This document shows positions 47,250 to 56,090 of a stretch of DNA of 64,000 nucleotides, piece by piece. A program made the translations under genes and the position numbers. The number at the start of each line of letters is the position of its first letter. Positions within the stretch are counted from its first letter, which is position 1. Origin of the DNA: Melaminivora suipulveris (GTDB lineage Bacteria; Pseudomonadota; Gammaproteobacteria; Burkholderiales; Burkholderiaceae_C); NCBI RefSeq assembly GCF_003008575.1, contig NZ_CP027667.1, positions 1,926,501 through 1,990,500 of the forward strand, written 5' to 3'. The notes under the pieces were generated by a model, which did no database searches, was not told the origin of the DNA, and was given only the letters and a program-made list of their open reading frames with translations.

Positions 47250-47680
47250 CGGCGCGCGTCCTCGACGGCGATGCCGTTCATGGCGCGGCTCAGGTCGGCC
47301 ATGATGCGCGCATCGTGCAGCGCGGCGTTCCAGGTGCGCTCGTCCTCGGCCGCGCGTGCGCGCGCCGCGCCCCAGGCGCGCACGCCACGTGCCAGCAGTG
47401 CCGCGCTGCGCCGCGCCGGTGCCGCCAGCAGCGCCATCGAGGCAAAGGCCACCAGCCACAGCAGCATCCACGCGGCCAGCAGGTGGCCGTCGCTCCAGGC
47501 GTCCACCACCTGGCTGGCCACGACCATCAGCGCCGACACCCCGGCCGCCAGCAGCAGCGAGGCCGCGCCGCGCATGTCCTTGCCGCCGAATTGCAGATTG
47601 CGCGTCGCCCACACCGCCCGCTCCACGCGCTGCACGCCCAGGTGGACGGCGGGATCATTGGCCTGTACAAAACTCGTCAC
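47237..47680 (-). CDS. Hypothetical membrane protein
   Basis: 147 aa from a GTG with GAGGTGA upstream. Two hydrophobic segments (about 38-58 and 66-86: LLLAAGVSALMVVASQVV and LLAAWMLLWLVAFASMALLA) are followed by a charged tail with RTWNAALHDARIMADLSRAM. No known domain is recognised. It is convergent with the patatin gene and divergent from the LysR gene, sharing a 135-base control region with it. Confidence 0.7.
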   Translation of the reverse strand: MTSFVQANDPAVHLGVQRVERAVWATRNLQFGGKDMRGAASLLLAAGVSALMVVASQVVDAWSDGHLLAAWMLLWLVAFASMALLAAPARRSAALLARGVRAWGAARARAAEDERTWNAALHDARIMADLSRAMNGIAVEDARRYRF

Positions 47681-47743
47681 TTCTTCACCTCTTCAACGTC
47701 TGGGCCGACATCCCACGCGGGATTTCTGGCCGATGCGGCAATC

Positions 47744-47759
47744 CTAGGGTTTTCCCTAG
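47744..47759. promoter_or_regulatory. Perfect palindrome in a divergent promoter region
   Basis: CTAGGGTTTTCCCTAG: six-base arms around TTTT. It lies between the membrane protein gene (minus) and the LysR gene (plus), a good place for an operator; the LysR product is the nearest candidate ligand, though LysR sites usually read T-N11-A. Confidence 0.55.
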
Positions 47760-47815
47760 TTTTGGTCCACTTTATATGTTGAATCCTCATCATTCACGGC
47801 GATGATGACGGCGCC

Positions 47816-48802
47816 ATGTCGCAGCCCAACTTCCGCACTTTCGATCTGAACCTGCTGCGCGTCTTCGACGAGGTCATGGCCGAGCGCAACCTGACGCGCG
47901 CCGCCGACAAGCTGGCCCTGACCCAGCCGGCCGTCAGCAACGCCCTGCGCCGCCTGCGCCAGGCCGTGGGCGACGAGCTGGTGGTCAGAAGCGGCGCCGG
48001 CGTGGCGCCCACGGCGCGGGCGCTGGCGCTGTGGCCGGCGGTGCGCCAGGCGCTGGCCCAGTTGCAGGACGCCCTGGCGCCGGGCGCGTTCGACGCCGCC
48101 AGCGCCCGCACCAGCTTCGTGCTGGCCATGGCCGACGCCACCGGCGCCACCCTGCTGCCGCCGCTGGTGGAGCTGCTCGAGCGCGAGGCGCCTGGCGTGT
48201 CGCTGCGCGTGGTGCCGCTGGCCACGCGCGACCCGCGCCGGCTGCTGGAGGACGGCAGCGCCGACCTGGCCGTGGGCTACTTTCCCGCCGCCCTGGCCGA
48301 TCTGACGGCGCGGGCGCAAAACGAGCAGCCCGTGGCTTTTGGCAGCCAGCGCATCTACGACGGCGAGTACGTGTGCGTCATGCGCGCCGGCCACCCGCTG
48401 GCGGGCGGCGCGCTGACGCTGGACGCCTACTGCGCCGCGAGGCATCTGCTGGTGAGCTTTTCCGGCAAGCCGTTCGGCTTCATCGACCAGGCCCTGGCCT
48501 CGCTCGGGCGCGAGCGGCGCATCGTGCTCACCGTGAACCAGTTCTTCACCGCCGGTCGCGTGGTGGCGGCCAGCGACCTGCTGACGGTGTTGCCGCGCCA
48601 CTTCGTTGGCGTCGCCAGCATCCGCGACGAGCTCGTCTGGCGGCCGCTGCCCATGGCCGTGCCCATCGTGCACGTCGACGCCCTGTGGCACCGGCGCCGC
48701 CAGGCCGAGCCGGCGCACCGCTGGCTGCAGCAGCTTCTGGCGCGCGCCGTGCGCGGCAGCGCCGCCCTTGTCTGCCTGCCACGCGAGGCTCCATTGCCGT
48801 GA
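47816..48802 (+). CDS. LysR family transcriptional regulator
   Basis: 328 aa. The winged helix-turn-helix is at about 8-67 (DLNLLRVFDEVMAERNLTRA, AADKLALTQPAVSNALRRLR), followed by a linker helix and a two-lobed effector domain (about 95-310: FVLAMADATGATLLPPLVEL, DLAVGYFP, YVCVMRAGHPLA). These features place it with NodD/PcaQ-like members that open with FDLNLL. The effector is unknown. Its stop overlaps the GTG of the next gene, so the phosphoesterase is probably co-transcribed. Confidence 0.93.
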   Translation: MSQPNFRTFDLNLLRVFDEVMAERNLTRAADKLALTQPAVSNALRRLRQAVGDELVVRSGAGVAPTARALALWPAVRQALAQLQDALAPGAFDAASARTSFVLAMADATGATLLPPLVELLEREAPGVSLRVVPLATRDPRRLLEDGSADLAVGYFPAALADLTARAQNEQPVAFGSQRIYDGEYVCVMRAGHPLAGGALTLDAYCAARHLLVSFSGKPFGFIDQALASLGRERRIVLTVNQFFTAGRVVAASDLLTVLPRHFVGVASIRDELVWRPLPMAVPIVHVDALWHRRRQAEPAHRWLQQLLARAVRGSAALVCLPREAPLP

Positions 48803-49641
48803 ACATCCAGCTCCTGTCCGATCTGCACCTGGAAAGCCAGCCGCAATTTTTCGCCAGTCCGGCGCGCGGCGCCGACGTGCTGGTGCTGGCCGGCGACGTG
48901 GGCTCGTACCAGCGCGGCTCGCGCCTGTCGGACGACGACTTCGGCCTGGCGCGCTTTTCGCCACTGCCGCAATATGGCGGCTGGCCGGCGCGCGTGCTGT
49001 TCGTTCCCGGCAACCACGAGTACGACGGGCTGGACTTCGACGCCGCGCACGCGCGCCTGCGCGCCACCTGCGAGCGGCTGGGCATTGTGTGGCTGGAGCG
49101 GAGCAGCCTGGTGCTGGATGGCGTGCGCTTCATCGGCACCACCCTGTGGAGCGACTTCGACGCCCTCGCCGTGGCGCGCGGCGGCAGCGCCGAGCAGCGC
49201 CAGCGCCAGCGCGCCAAGGCCTTCCGCGCGGCCAACTTCTACCTGGAAAAGACCGGTGGCACGCGCCACGGCCAGCCCTTCCTGGCAAGCCAGGTGCGTG
49301 AGCAGGCGCTCGTCTGTCAGGCCTGGCTGCGCGCCGCGCTGGCGCGCCCGCACGATGGGCCCACGGTGGTGGTGACGCACTTCGCGCCAAGCCTCAAAAG
49401 CGCCGATCCGCGCTACGGCCTGGTGCCCGGCACGGCGGGTTTTTGCAACGCTCTGGACGAGCTGCTGCCCGCCGCCGACCTGTGGCTGCATGGCCACCTG
49501 CACGCACCGAGCGATTACACCGTGCAGGGCGCGCGCCCCGACGGCGCGCCGGGGCGCTGCCGCGTGGTCGCCAATCCGCTGGGCTACCGCGGCAAAGGCG
49601 AGCAGCGCACCTTCGAGCCGCACCTGCTGCTCACCGTATGA
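48799..49641 (+). CDS. Metallophosphoesterase
   Basis: 280 aa calcineurin-like phosphoesterase. The five metal-binding blocks are in order: DLHLE, LAGDVGS, PGNHEYDG, THFAPS and HGHLH, enough to coordinate a dimetal centre. No signal peptide, so cytoplasmic. The substrate could be a nucleotide, phosphodiester or phosphoprotein and cannot be told. Starts at a GTG that overlaps the LysR stop (GTGA); 43 bases separate it from the stress protein gene. Confidence 0.9.
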   Translation: MNIQLLSDLHLESQPQFFASPARGADVLVLAGDVGSYQRGSRLSDDDFGLARFSPLPQYGGWPARVLFVPGNHEYDGLDFDAAHARLRATCERLGIVWLERSSLVLDGVRFIGTTLWSDFDALAVARGGSAEQRQRQRAKAFRAANFYLEKTGGTRHGQPFLASQVREQALVCQAWLRAALARPHDGPTVVVTHFAPSLKSADPRYGLVPGTAGFCNALDELLPAADLWLHGHLHAPSDYTVQGARPDGAPGRCRVVANPLGYRGKGEQRTFEPHLLLTV

Positions 49642-49684
49642 TCGACCGGGTCTGCGGCGCCCTGCCGCCCGTACTGGAGAAACC

Positions 49685-50107
49685 ATGAACATCCTGCTCG
49701 CCGTGGACGGCAGCCCCTACACCAAGAAGATGCTGGCCTACCTGGCCGCGCACAACGAAATGCTGGGCAGCGACCACACCTACACGGCGCTCACCGTGCA
49801 GCCGCAACTGCCCCCGCGCGCCCGCGTGGCGCTGGGCAAGGACGTGGTCGAGCGCTACTACCAGGAAGAGGGCGAGAAGGTGCTGGCCTCGGTCACCAAG
49901 TTCCTGGGCCGCCACAGCGTGGACGCCAAGACCATGATCAAGGTCGGTCCGGCCGGCGAGATGATCGCCAAGGTGGCGCAGTCGGGCAAATTCGACCTGG
50001 TCGTCATGGGCACGCACGGCCACGGGGCCCTGGGCAAGCTGGTCATGGGCTCGGTCAGCACCCAGGTGCTGGCCAAGTGCGATGTGCCGGTGCTGCTGGT
50101 GCGCTGA
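49685..50107 (+). CDS. Universal stress protein (UspA family)
   Basis: 140 aa. ILLAVDGSPYTKKMLAYL opens the fold and GTHGHGALGKLVMGSVSTQV is the ATP-binding G-x2-G-x9-G-S motif, so it is of the ATP-binding type. The C-terminus VPVLLVR is the dimer strand. Such proteins help survival under starvation or oxidative stress. GGAGA lies before the ATG at 49685. Confidence 0.95.
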   Translation: MNILLAVDGSPYTKKMLAYLAAHNEMLGSDHTYTALTVQPQLPPRARVALGKDVVERYYQEEGEKVLASVTKFLGRHSVDAKTMIKVGPAGEMIAKVAQSGKFDLVVMGTHGHGALGKLVMGSVSTQVLAKCDVPVLLVR

Positions 50108-50121
50108 GGGCCGAGGCCGCC

Positions 50122-50712
50122 ATGTTCCGCGCCTGCGCACTTCGCCGACCCGCCGCGCCGGCGGCGAGCGCCCGCCGGCTGCTGCGCCTGTCCGTGCTCG
50201 GCGCGGCGCTGGCGCTGCTGGCCGGCTGCGCCGCCATGAGCGAGCAGGAATGCCGCACCGCCGACTGGCGTGAGCAGGGTCTGCGTGACGCACTCGACGG
50301 CCAGCCGCGCTCGCGTCTGGCCGACATCCATGACGCCTGCGCCAAGGCCGGCGTGCGGCCCGTTGACGGGCTGTACCTGGATGGCTGGAGCCGCGGCTTG
50401 AGCCAGTTCTGCACCCCAGACAACGGCGCGCGCTGGGGGCGCCAGGGCCGCAGTTATGCCAACAGCTGCCCGCCCGAGCTGGAGGCCGCCTTCAGCGATC
50501 GCTACCGCGCCGGCCGCCGCGCCTGGGATGCCGAGCAGGCCGTCAAGCGCCTGCAGGGCGAGCAGCGCGACCGGCAGCGCGCGCTGGACCAGGCCAAGGA
50601 CGACGCCGCCCGCCGCCAGGCGCGCGACCAACTGCGCGCGCTCGACTGGCGCCTGCGCGACGCGCGCGAGGAACTCGACCGCGCCGAATGGAGCCTGCGC
50701 CAGCCGTACTGA
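50122..50712 (+). CDS. DUF2799 lipoprotein
   Basis: 196 aa. A signal peptide ends in the lipobox LLAGC (Cys at about 37), so it should be a lipoprotein. The mature part has EQECRTADWREQGLRDALDG, GVRPVDGLYLDGWSRGL and FCTPDNGARWGRQGRSY with paired Cys, typical of DUF2799, and a C-terminal coiled coil (about 135-190) rich in Arg, Asp and Gln. Function unknown. Starts 14 bases behind the stress protein gene. Confidence 0.88.
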   Translation: MFRACALRRPAAPAASARRLLRLSVLGAALALLAGCAAMSEQECRTADWREQGLRDALDGQPRSRLADIHDACAKAGVRPVDGLYLDGWSRGLSQFCTPDNGARWGRQGRSYANSCPPELEAAFSDRYRAGRRAWDAEQAVKRLQGEQRDRQRALDQAKDDAARRQARDQLRALDWRLRDAREELDRAEWSLRQPY

Positions 50713-50733
50713 ATCCGCCGTGCAGCGGTTGCG

Positions 50734-50795
50734 TTTAGCTATTAAAAATGTAGCTGCTCACGCTTTGAATTCGCCGACTGCAGGGCTTTCCGGTA
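50734..50795 (-). repeat. Dispersed hairpin element, family A copy 10 (reverse)
   Basis: AGCTATTAAAAATGTAGCT, then GCTTTGAATTCGCCGACTG and AGGGCTTTCC. It lies behind the lipoprotein gene. Confidence 0.88.
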
Positions 50796-50885
50796 TGCAA
50801 ACGCGGCGCTTGCGCGCGCGGCCGATAATAGAAGCCTCCCCTGCCCCCAGCCAGCCGCAGCCGCAGCCGCCGCGCGGCGCGCCTC

Positions 50886-51452
50886 GTGAACTCTCCGCTA
50901 ATCCCTCCCGCCTTGACCGCCGCCCGGCCGCCCGACTTTTCCGCCAGCCAGTTCCGCGACGCTTTAGGCATGTTCGCCACCGGCGTGACCATCGTGACGG
51001 CGCTGGACGCCACCGGCCGGCCGGTGGGCATGACGGCCAGCTCGTTCAACTCGGTCTCGCTCAATCCCCCGCTGGTGCTGTGGAGCCTGGCGCACAAGAC
51101 GACCACGCTGGCGGCGTTTGCGCGCGGCAGGCACTACGCCATCCACGTGCTGGCGGTGGAGCAGCGCGAGCTGGCCGAGCGCTTCGCCACGCGCGGCATC
51201 GACCGCTTTGCCGGCGTGGCCTGGCAGCCCAATGCCGATGGCGTGCCGATCCTGGATGGCGCCGCGGCGGTCTTTGAATGCTTCAACCGCAGCCAGTACG
51301 ACGAGGGCGACCACACCATCCTGATCGGCCAGGTCGAGCGCTGCCGGCATCTGGAAGGCAGCTCGCCACTGCTGTACCACGGCGGCATGTTCTACACCGA
51401 GCACCCGCTGGGCAACCTGTCGGCGGCGGCCGAGCGGCCGCTGCACAAATGA
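50886..51452 (+). CDS. Flavin reductase family protein (FMN-binding split barrel)
   Basis: 188 aa. FRDALGMFATGVTIVTAL, GMTASSFNSVSLNPPLVLWSL and FAGVAW then FECFNRSQYDEGDHTILIGQV are the signature of NADH:flavin oxidoreductases such as HpaC, which supply FMNH2 or FADH2 to two-component monooxygenases. No partner oxygenase gene is adjacent. The start is a GTG at 50886 without a clear ribosome binding site. Confidence 0.9.
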   Translation: MNSPLIPPALTAARPPDFSASQFRDALGMFATGVTIVTALDATGRPVGMTASSFNSVSLNPPLVLWSLAHKTTTLAAFARGRHYAIHVLAVEQRELAERFATRGIDRFAGVAWQPNADGVPILDGAAAVFECFNRSQYDEGDHTILIGQVERCRHLEGSSPLLYHGGMFYTEHPLGNLSAAAERPLHK

Positions 51453-51469
51453 GACGGCGCCGTGCGCGG

Positions 51470-51739
51470 TCAGCGCGCCGGGCCGGGCTCGGGCAGCTCG
51501 ATCTTGACTTCCAGCACTTCCAGGTTCTCCTGGCGCTCGAAGTGCACTTTCAGGTCGTTGGAGTCGATGCGCACGTACTTGGAGATCACCGCCAGCAGCT
51601 CGCGCTGCAGCGCCGGCAGGTAGTCCGGCTGGGTGCCTCCGCGCCCGCTCCTCTCGTGCGCCAGGATGATTTGCAGCCGCTCCTTGGCGACCGTGGCGGT
51701 CTTTTTCTTCTCGCCCAGAAGTAGCGACAGCAGCGACAT
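51470..51739 (-). CDS. minE: Cell division topological specificity factor MinE
   Basis: 89 aa. [20 protein letters not shown] is the membrane-targeting and MinD-activating start, [11 protein letters not shown] the contact helix, and the C-terminal beta-rich part dimerises. MinE drives MinD oscillation so that MinCD blocks division only near the poles. It has a strong ribosome binding site and lies six bases behind minD. Confidence 0.97.
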   Translation of the reverse strand: MSLLSLLLGEKKKTATVAKERLQIILAHERSGRGGTQPDYLPALQRELLAVISKYVRIDSNDLKVHFERQENLEVLEVKIELPEPGPAR

Positions 51740-51745
51740 CCTCTG

Positions 51746-52561
51746 TTACCTCCCGCCAAAGATGCGCTTGAAGAAGCCGGGCTTGTGCGCTTCGGTGAAG
51801 CGCAGCGGCCGCTCCTCGCCCAGGAAGCGCGCCACCACGTCCTTGTAGGCCTCGGAGGCGTCGCTGCCCGCCAGGTGGATGGCCGGCACGCCCTGGTTGG
51901 ACGCCTGCAGCACCGATTCGGACTCGGGGATCACGCCGATCAGCGGGATGCGCAGGATGTCCTGGATGTCCTCGATGCTGAGCATCTGCCCGTCCTGCAC
52001 GCGCGAGGGGTTGTAGCGCGTGATGAGCAGTCGCTCGCGCACGCCCTCGCCACCTTCGATGGCGCGCCGCGTCTTGCTGGCCAGCATGCCCAGGATGCGG
52101 TCGGAGTCGCGCACCGACGAGACTTCCGGGTTGGTCACCAGGATCGCCTCATCGGCGAAGTGCATGGCGTGCAGCGCGCCGCTTTCGATGCCGGCGGGCG
52201 AGTCGCAGACGATGTATTCGAAATCCATCGCCGCCAGGTCGCTGAGCACCTTCTCCACACCCTCGCGCGACAGCGCGTCCTTGTCGCGCGTCTGGCTGGC
52301 GGCCAGGATGTGCAGGTTGTCGCACTGCTTGTCCTTGATGAGCGCCTGGTGCAGGTTCGCCTCGCCCTGGATGACGTTGATGAAGTCATACACCACGCGG
52401 CGCTCGCAGCCCATGATCAGGTCCAGGTTGCGCAGGCCGACATCAAAGTCGATGACGGCGGTCTTGTGCCCGGCCAGGGCCAGGCCGGAGGCAAACGCGG
52501 CGCTGGTGGTGGTCTTGCCCACGCCCCCTTTGCCGGAGGTCACGACGACGATCTTGGCCAT
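51746..52561 (-). CDS. minD: Septum site-determining ATPase MinD
   Basis: 271 aa deviant Walker A ATPase: SGKGGVGKTT at 9-18 with the signature Lys11, DFDVGLRNLDLIMG, and the C-terminal amphipathic membrane helix GFFKRIFG. It binds ATP, the membrane and MinC, and is released by MinE. The ATG at 52561 gives the standard start MAKIVVVTSG. It lies 55 bases behind minC. Confidence 0.98.
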   Translation of the reverse strand: MAKIVVVTSGKGGVGKTTTSAAFASGLALAGHKTAVIDFDVGLRNLDLIMGCERRVVYDFINVIQGEANLHQALIKDKQCDNLHILAASQTRDKDALSREGVEKVLSDLAAMDFEYIVCDSPAGIESGALHAMHFADEAILVTNPEVSSVRDSDRILGMLASKTRRAIEGGEGVRERLLITRYNPSRVQDGQMLSIEDIQDILRIPLIGVIPESESVLQASNQGVPAIHLAGSDASEAYKDVVARFLGEERPLRFTEAHKPGFFKRIFGGR

Positions 52562-52616
52562 GGTGTATTCGGTTTCCTTGCGTTGCAGTCGGTGTGGTGA
52601 TGGCGGCAGCTGCCGT

Positions 52617-53363
52617 TCAAAGGGGCTCGATGAGCAGCTTCTCGCCGTCCAGGCGCACCTGCGCGGCCTTGCCGCGCACGTCGTCGGGCAGCTCGGTCTC
52701 GGTGGTGCGGTACATGCCGGCGATCGAGACCAGCTGCGCCTCCAGGCAGGTGCTGAAGATGCGCGCGCTGGTGTCGCCGCGCGCGCCGGCGATCGCCCGC
52801 CCGCGCAGCGGCGCATAGACGTGCACGTTGCCATCGGCAATCACCTCGGCGCCGAAGCTGACCATGGCCAGCACCACCAGGTCGGTGCCGCGCGCATAGA
52901 CCTGCTGGCCCGAGCGCAGCGGCTTGTCCACGACCAGGGTGCCGGGTGCCGCCACGGGCACCTCGCGCACCACTTCGACCTCGTGCACGACTTCGCGCAC
53001 CAGCTCGTGCGGCCCGGCCGTCGGGCCGCGCGGCGCCTCGGGCGCGGCGATCAGGCCCAGGGCGTGCGCCGCCTCGCGCTGCGCGCTGCTGCCGCCGCGC
53101 ACGGCCACCGGGCGCGCGTGGTAGCGGCGCAGTTCGGCCACCAGGGCGGCGAAGTCGATGGGCCCCGCCTCGTCCTGCACGGCGGCCAGGTCGATCAGCA
53201 CGGGGTCGTTGTCGAAGAAGTCGGGCTCGCCCGCCAGCCGCTCGGCCAGCTCGGCGGCCAGTTGCGCGGCGTCGGTGGACTTGAGCACCACGGCCACCAC
53301 AGGCAGATGGGCGCTCTTCAAGTCAAAGCTGGTGCGGGCGGGGCCCGGCGGGTCAACGGCCAT
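52617..53363 (-). CDS. minC: Septum site-determining protein MinC
   Basis: 248 aa. The N-terminal FtsZ-inhibiting domain (about 10-110: FDLKSAHLPVVAVVLKS) and the C-terminal beta-helix that binds MinD (about 140-248: LRSGQQVYARGTDLVVLAMV, GAEVIADGNVHVYAPLRGRA) are both complete, separated by a Pro/Glu/Val-rich linker. The ATG at 53363 is chosen over a longer frame. First gene of the minCDE operon. Confidence 0.96.
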   Translation of the reverse strand: MAVDPPGPARTSFDLKSAHLPVVAVVLKSTDAAQLAAELAERLAGEPDFFDNDPVLIDLAAVQDEAGPIDFAALVAELRRYHARPVAVRGGSSAQREAAHALGLIAAPEAPRGPTAGPHELVREVVHEVEVVREVPVAAPGTLVVDKPLRSGQQVYARGTDLVVLAMVSFGAEVIADGNVHVYAPLRGRAIAGARGDTSARIFSTCLEAQLVSIAGMYRTTETELPDDVRGKAAQVRLDGEKLLIEPL

Positions 53364-53482
53364 GGGTGACGGTGCGCCCGCGAAGGCGCGGCGAAAAGTA
53401 GCCGGCAAGTGTAGCGCGCCCATTCCGCCACCGGCGCGCCGGCGACAGCGCCGCCGCGTGGCGCTACTCATAATGCCGCTCC

Positions 53483-54412
53483 ATGCCCGCACGCCCGCGC
53501 CAGGACCACCTGGACACCCTCGCCATCGCCCTGCTGCTGGGCTGCTGCCTGTTCTGGGGCGCGCAGCAGGTGCTGGTCAAGGCCACGGTGGCCGAGGTGG
53601 CGCCGGTGTTCCAGGCCTTTGTGCGCTTTGCCATCGCCACCGCGGTGCTGGCGCCGTGGTGCCTGTGGCGCGGCGTGCCGCTGGGCACGGCGCGCGAGCC
53701 GCAGGGCGCCTGGCGCGCCGGACTGCTCGCCGGCGGCCTGTTCGCCGCCGAGTTCGCCTGCATCTACGTCGGCCTGCAGTACACGCCGGCCTCGCGGCTG
53801 ACGGTGTTTTTGTACAGCGCGCCTTTTTGGGTGGCGCTGGTGCTGCCGCGCTTCCATCCCGCCGAGCGCCTGGTGGGCTGGCAATGGCTGGGGCTGGCCG
53901 GCGCCTTCGTGGGCGTGGCGCTGGCGCTGGGCGACGGCCTGCTGGGCGGGCACGCCGGCCCGCGCGCCTGGCTGGGCGATGTGCTGGGGCTGGCGGCCGG
54001 GCTGCTGTGGGGGCTGACCACGGTGGTCATCCGCAGCACGGCGCTTCAGCAGGTGGCGCCGGCCAAGCAGCTGCTGTACCAGGTGGCCCTGTCGGCGGCG
54101 GCGCTGCCGCTGGTGTCGCTGGCGCTGGGCGAGCGCTGGGACTGGGATTTCAGCGCCTTCGCCTGGGCGTCGATCCTGGCGCAGTCGCTGATCGGGGCGT
54201 TCGCCAGCTACCTGGCGTGGATGTGGCTGCTGGCGCACTATCCGGCCACGAAGATCTCGGTGTTCGTCTTCCTGACCCCCGTGTTCGCGCTGCTGGCCGG
54301 CGCCGCCTGGCTGCGCGAGCCGGTCACGCCAGGGCTGCTGGCGGCGCTGGCGCTGGTGGCGGCGGGCATCGTGCTGGTCAATCGCCGGCCACGCTCCCTG
54401 CCAGTCAAATAG
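53483..54412 (+). CDS. EamA/DMT family transporter
   Basis: 309 aa with ten predicted membrane helices in two EamA repeats (about 12-145 and 160-300). LFWGAQQVLVKATV, CIYVGLQYTPASRLTVFLYS and the second-half LAHYPATKISVFVFLTPVFA are characteristic of drug/metabolite exporters. Substrate unknown. The stop codon is inside a dispersed repeat element that follows directly. It is divergent from minCDE. Confidence 0.93.
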   Translation: MPARPRQDHLDTLAIALLLGCCLFWGAQQVLVKATVAEVAPVFQAFVRFAIATAVLAPWCLWRGVPLGTAREPQGAWRAGLLAGGLFAAEFACIYVGLQYTPASRLTVFLYSAPFWVALVLPRFHPAERLVGWQWLGLAGAFVGVALALGDGLLGGHAGPRAWLGDVLGLAAGLLWGLTTVVIRSTALQQVAPAKQLLYQVALSAAALPLVSLALGERWDWDFSAFAWASILAQSLIGAFASYLAWMWLLAHYPATKISVFVFLTPVFALLAGAAWLREPVTPGLLAALALVAAGIVLVNRRPRSLPVK

Positions 54413-54462
54413 GCCCTCAGTCGGCGCCAGTCAAGCGCAGGTAGCTATCAATAATGTAGTGC
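54404..54462 (+). repeat. Dispersed hairpin element, family A copy 11
   Basis: GTCAAATAGGCCCTCAGTCG, GCGCCAGTCAAGCGCAGGT, then AGCTATCAATAATGTAGT. It provides the stop of the transporter gene. Confidence 0.88.
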
Positions 54463-54484
54463 AAGAGCGCCGCTGCCCGGCCGG

Positions 54485-55138
54485 TCAAAGCTTGGGGATG
54501 CGGATGCGGCTGATCATCAGCGAGCCCGACAGCGCAAACAGCAGCACCAGCGGGTGCAGCGTGAAGCCGGCGACGTGCACGCTGCCCAGCCACAGGCCGC
54601 CCCGCAGCGCGCCCAAGGCGCCAGCCAGCGACAGCAGGCCCACCAGCACGATGGAGGTCGGGATCGGCGTGCCCTCGAAGTAGCTGACCTTGCCGCTGTC
54701 CGAGCCGGCCGAGAGCTGCTCGGCCGTGACGTTGTAGCGCGCCAGGCGCGAGACGCCGCAGGCGACGAAATACGCCAGCACGATGCGGTCCCACAGCCCC
54801 TGCATGCCGCAGGCATAGGCCAGCACGGCGGGCGCCACGCCGAACGAGATCACGTCGGCCAGCGAATCGAGCTCGCGCCCCATGGCCGAGGATTTGCGCC
54901 GCCAGCGCGCCACGCGGCCGTCGAGCACGTCGAAGACCAGCGCCGCCAGCACCAGCGCGGCGGCGAAGTGCACGTGGCGCACCTCGTCGGTCTCCAGGAA
55001 GCTCATGGCGGCAAACAGCGCGCCCACGCCGCAGACGGCGTTGCCCAGGGTGAACCAATCCGCCAGATGGAACTGGCGGATCATGGAAAAGGGCTGGCGG
55101 GGTGGCAGGGGCGCGGCGGGAGAGGGCATGCGCGCCAT
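54485..55138 (-). CDS. pssA: CDP-diacylglycerol--serine O-phosphatidyltransferase
   Basis: 217 aa integral membrane enzyme making phosphatidylserine from CDP-diacylglycerol and serine. The CDP-alcohol phosphatidyltransferase signature is complete: DVLDGRVARW, then G (in MGRELDSLADV) with the two catalytic Asp. About six membrane helices. The N-terminus before HLADWFTLGN is not conserved, so either of the first two ATGs could start it. Last gene on the minus-strand run from the acyl-CoA cluster. Confidence 0.92.
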   Translation of the reverse strand: MARMPSPAAPLPPRQPFSMIRQFHLADWFTLGNAVCGVGALFAAMSFLETDEVRHVHFAAALVLAALVFDVLDGRVARWRRKSSAMGRELDSLADVISFGVAPAVLAYACGMQGLWDRIVLAYFVACGVSRLARYNVTAEQLSAGSDSGKVSYFEGTPIPTSIVLVGLLSLAGALGALRGGLWLGSVHVAGFTLHPLVLLFALSGSLMISRIRIPKL

Positions 55139-55216
55139 TGTCGGGCGCAGCCGGCGGCGCGGTATGTCGGACGCTGGCGCGTTGCAGGCGCGGCCTGCGG
55201 GCCGGCGCGCCGCCGG

Positions 55217-56005
55217 CTATTGAAAGCGCGGCCTGCGCTTTTCGATGAACGCGGTGACGGCCTCGCGGTGGTCGGCCGTCTTGTGCGCCACGGCCTGGCA
55301 GGCGGCCGACAGCTCCAGCAGCGTGGCCAGCGAGTTGCCCTGGCCCTCGCGCAGCAAGCGCTTGGTCATGCGCATCACCGCGCCGGGGTTGGCGGCGATC
55401 TTCTCGGCCAGCTGGCGCGCCGTGGGCAGCAGTTCTTCGGGCGCGACCACGCGGCTGACCAGACCGCAGGCCAGCGCTTCGCGCGCATCGATGGCCTCGC
55501 CGGTGAAGGCCATCTCGCTGGCGCGGGCCATGCCGACGGCGCGCGGCAGCAGCCAGGCACCGCCATCGCCCGGCACGATGCCCACGCGCACGAAGCTCTC
55601 GGCAAAGGTGGCGCTCTCGCTGGCGATGCGGATGTCGCACATGCAGGTCAGGTCCAGCCCGGCGCCGATGGCCGGGCCGTTGACGGCGCAGATGACGGGC
55701 ACGTCCAGCTGCGCCAGCGCCAGCGGGATGCGCTGGATGCCCTGGCGGTATTCCTCGCGGATCAGGTCGGGCGTGAGCGCGTCGTCGAAAAAGCGCTGCA
55801 TGTCCTTGACGTTGCCGCCCGAGCTGAAGACGGGTCCGGCGCCCGTCAGGATGATGGCCTTGACGCTGGCGTCGCGCTGCACGTCCTGGCACAGCTGCAC
55901 GAACTCGTCGACCGCCGTGTTGCCGGTCAGCGCGTTGCGCGTCTCGGGCTGGTTCATGGTGACGGTGAGGATGGCGCCATCGCGCGCTATGGTCAGGAAA
56001 GGCAT
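55217..56005 (-). CDS. Enoyl-CoA hydratase/isomerase family protein
   Basis: 262 aa crotonase-fold enzyme. The CoA/oxyanion segments are SSGGNVKDM and GPAIGAGLDLTCMCDIRIAS; FVRVGIVPGDGGAWLLPRAVG contains the position of the catalytic Glu, here replaced by Asp/Gly in PGDGG, so hydratase activity is uncertain and another crotonase reaction is possible. GGAGA lies before the ATG. Cotranscribed with two dehydrogenases upstream, pointing to acyl-CoA breakdown. Confidence 0.9.
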   Translation of the reverse strand: MPFLTIARDGAILTVTMNQPETRNALTGNTAVDEFVQLCQDVQRDASVKAIILTGAGPVFSSGGNVKDMQRFFDDALTPDLIREEYRQGIQRIPLALAQLDVPVICAVNGPAIGAGLDLTCMCDIRIASESATFAESFVRVGIVPGDGGAWLLPRAVGMARASEMAFTGEAIDAREALACGLVSRVVAPEELLPTARQLAEKIAANPGAVMRMTKRLLREGQGNSLATLLELSAACQAVAHKTADHREAVTAFIEKRRPRFQ

Positions 56006-56027
56006 GCGGGGGTCTCCGTAAACAGGG

Positions 56028-56090
56028 GTTTTGGGTCAAAAGCGGCTTGAGTCGGCGTGTATCAATCGCGGACAGCTATATATTTCATAG
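56028..56090 (+). repeat. Dispersed hairpin element, family A copy 12
   Basis: GTTTTGGGTCAAAAGCGGC, TTGAGTCGGCGTGTATCAA, then AGCTATATATTTCATAG. It contains the stop of the dehydrogenase gene at 56085. Confidence 0.9.
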
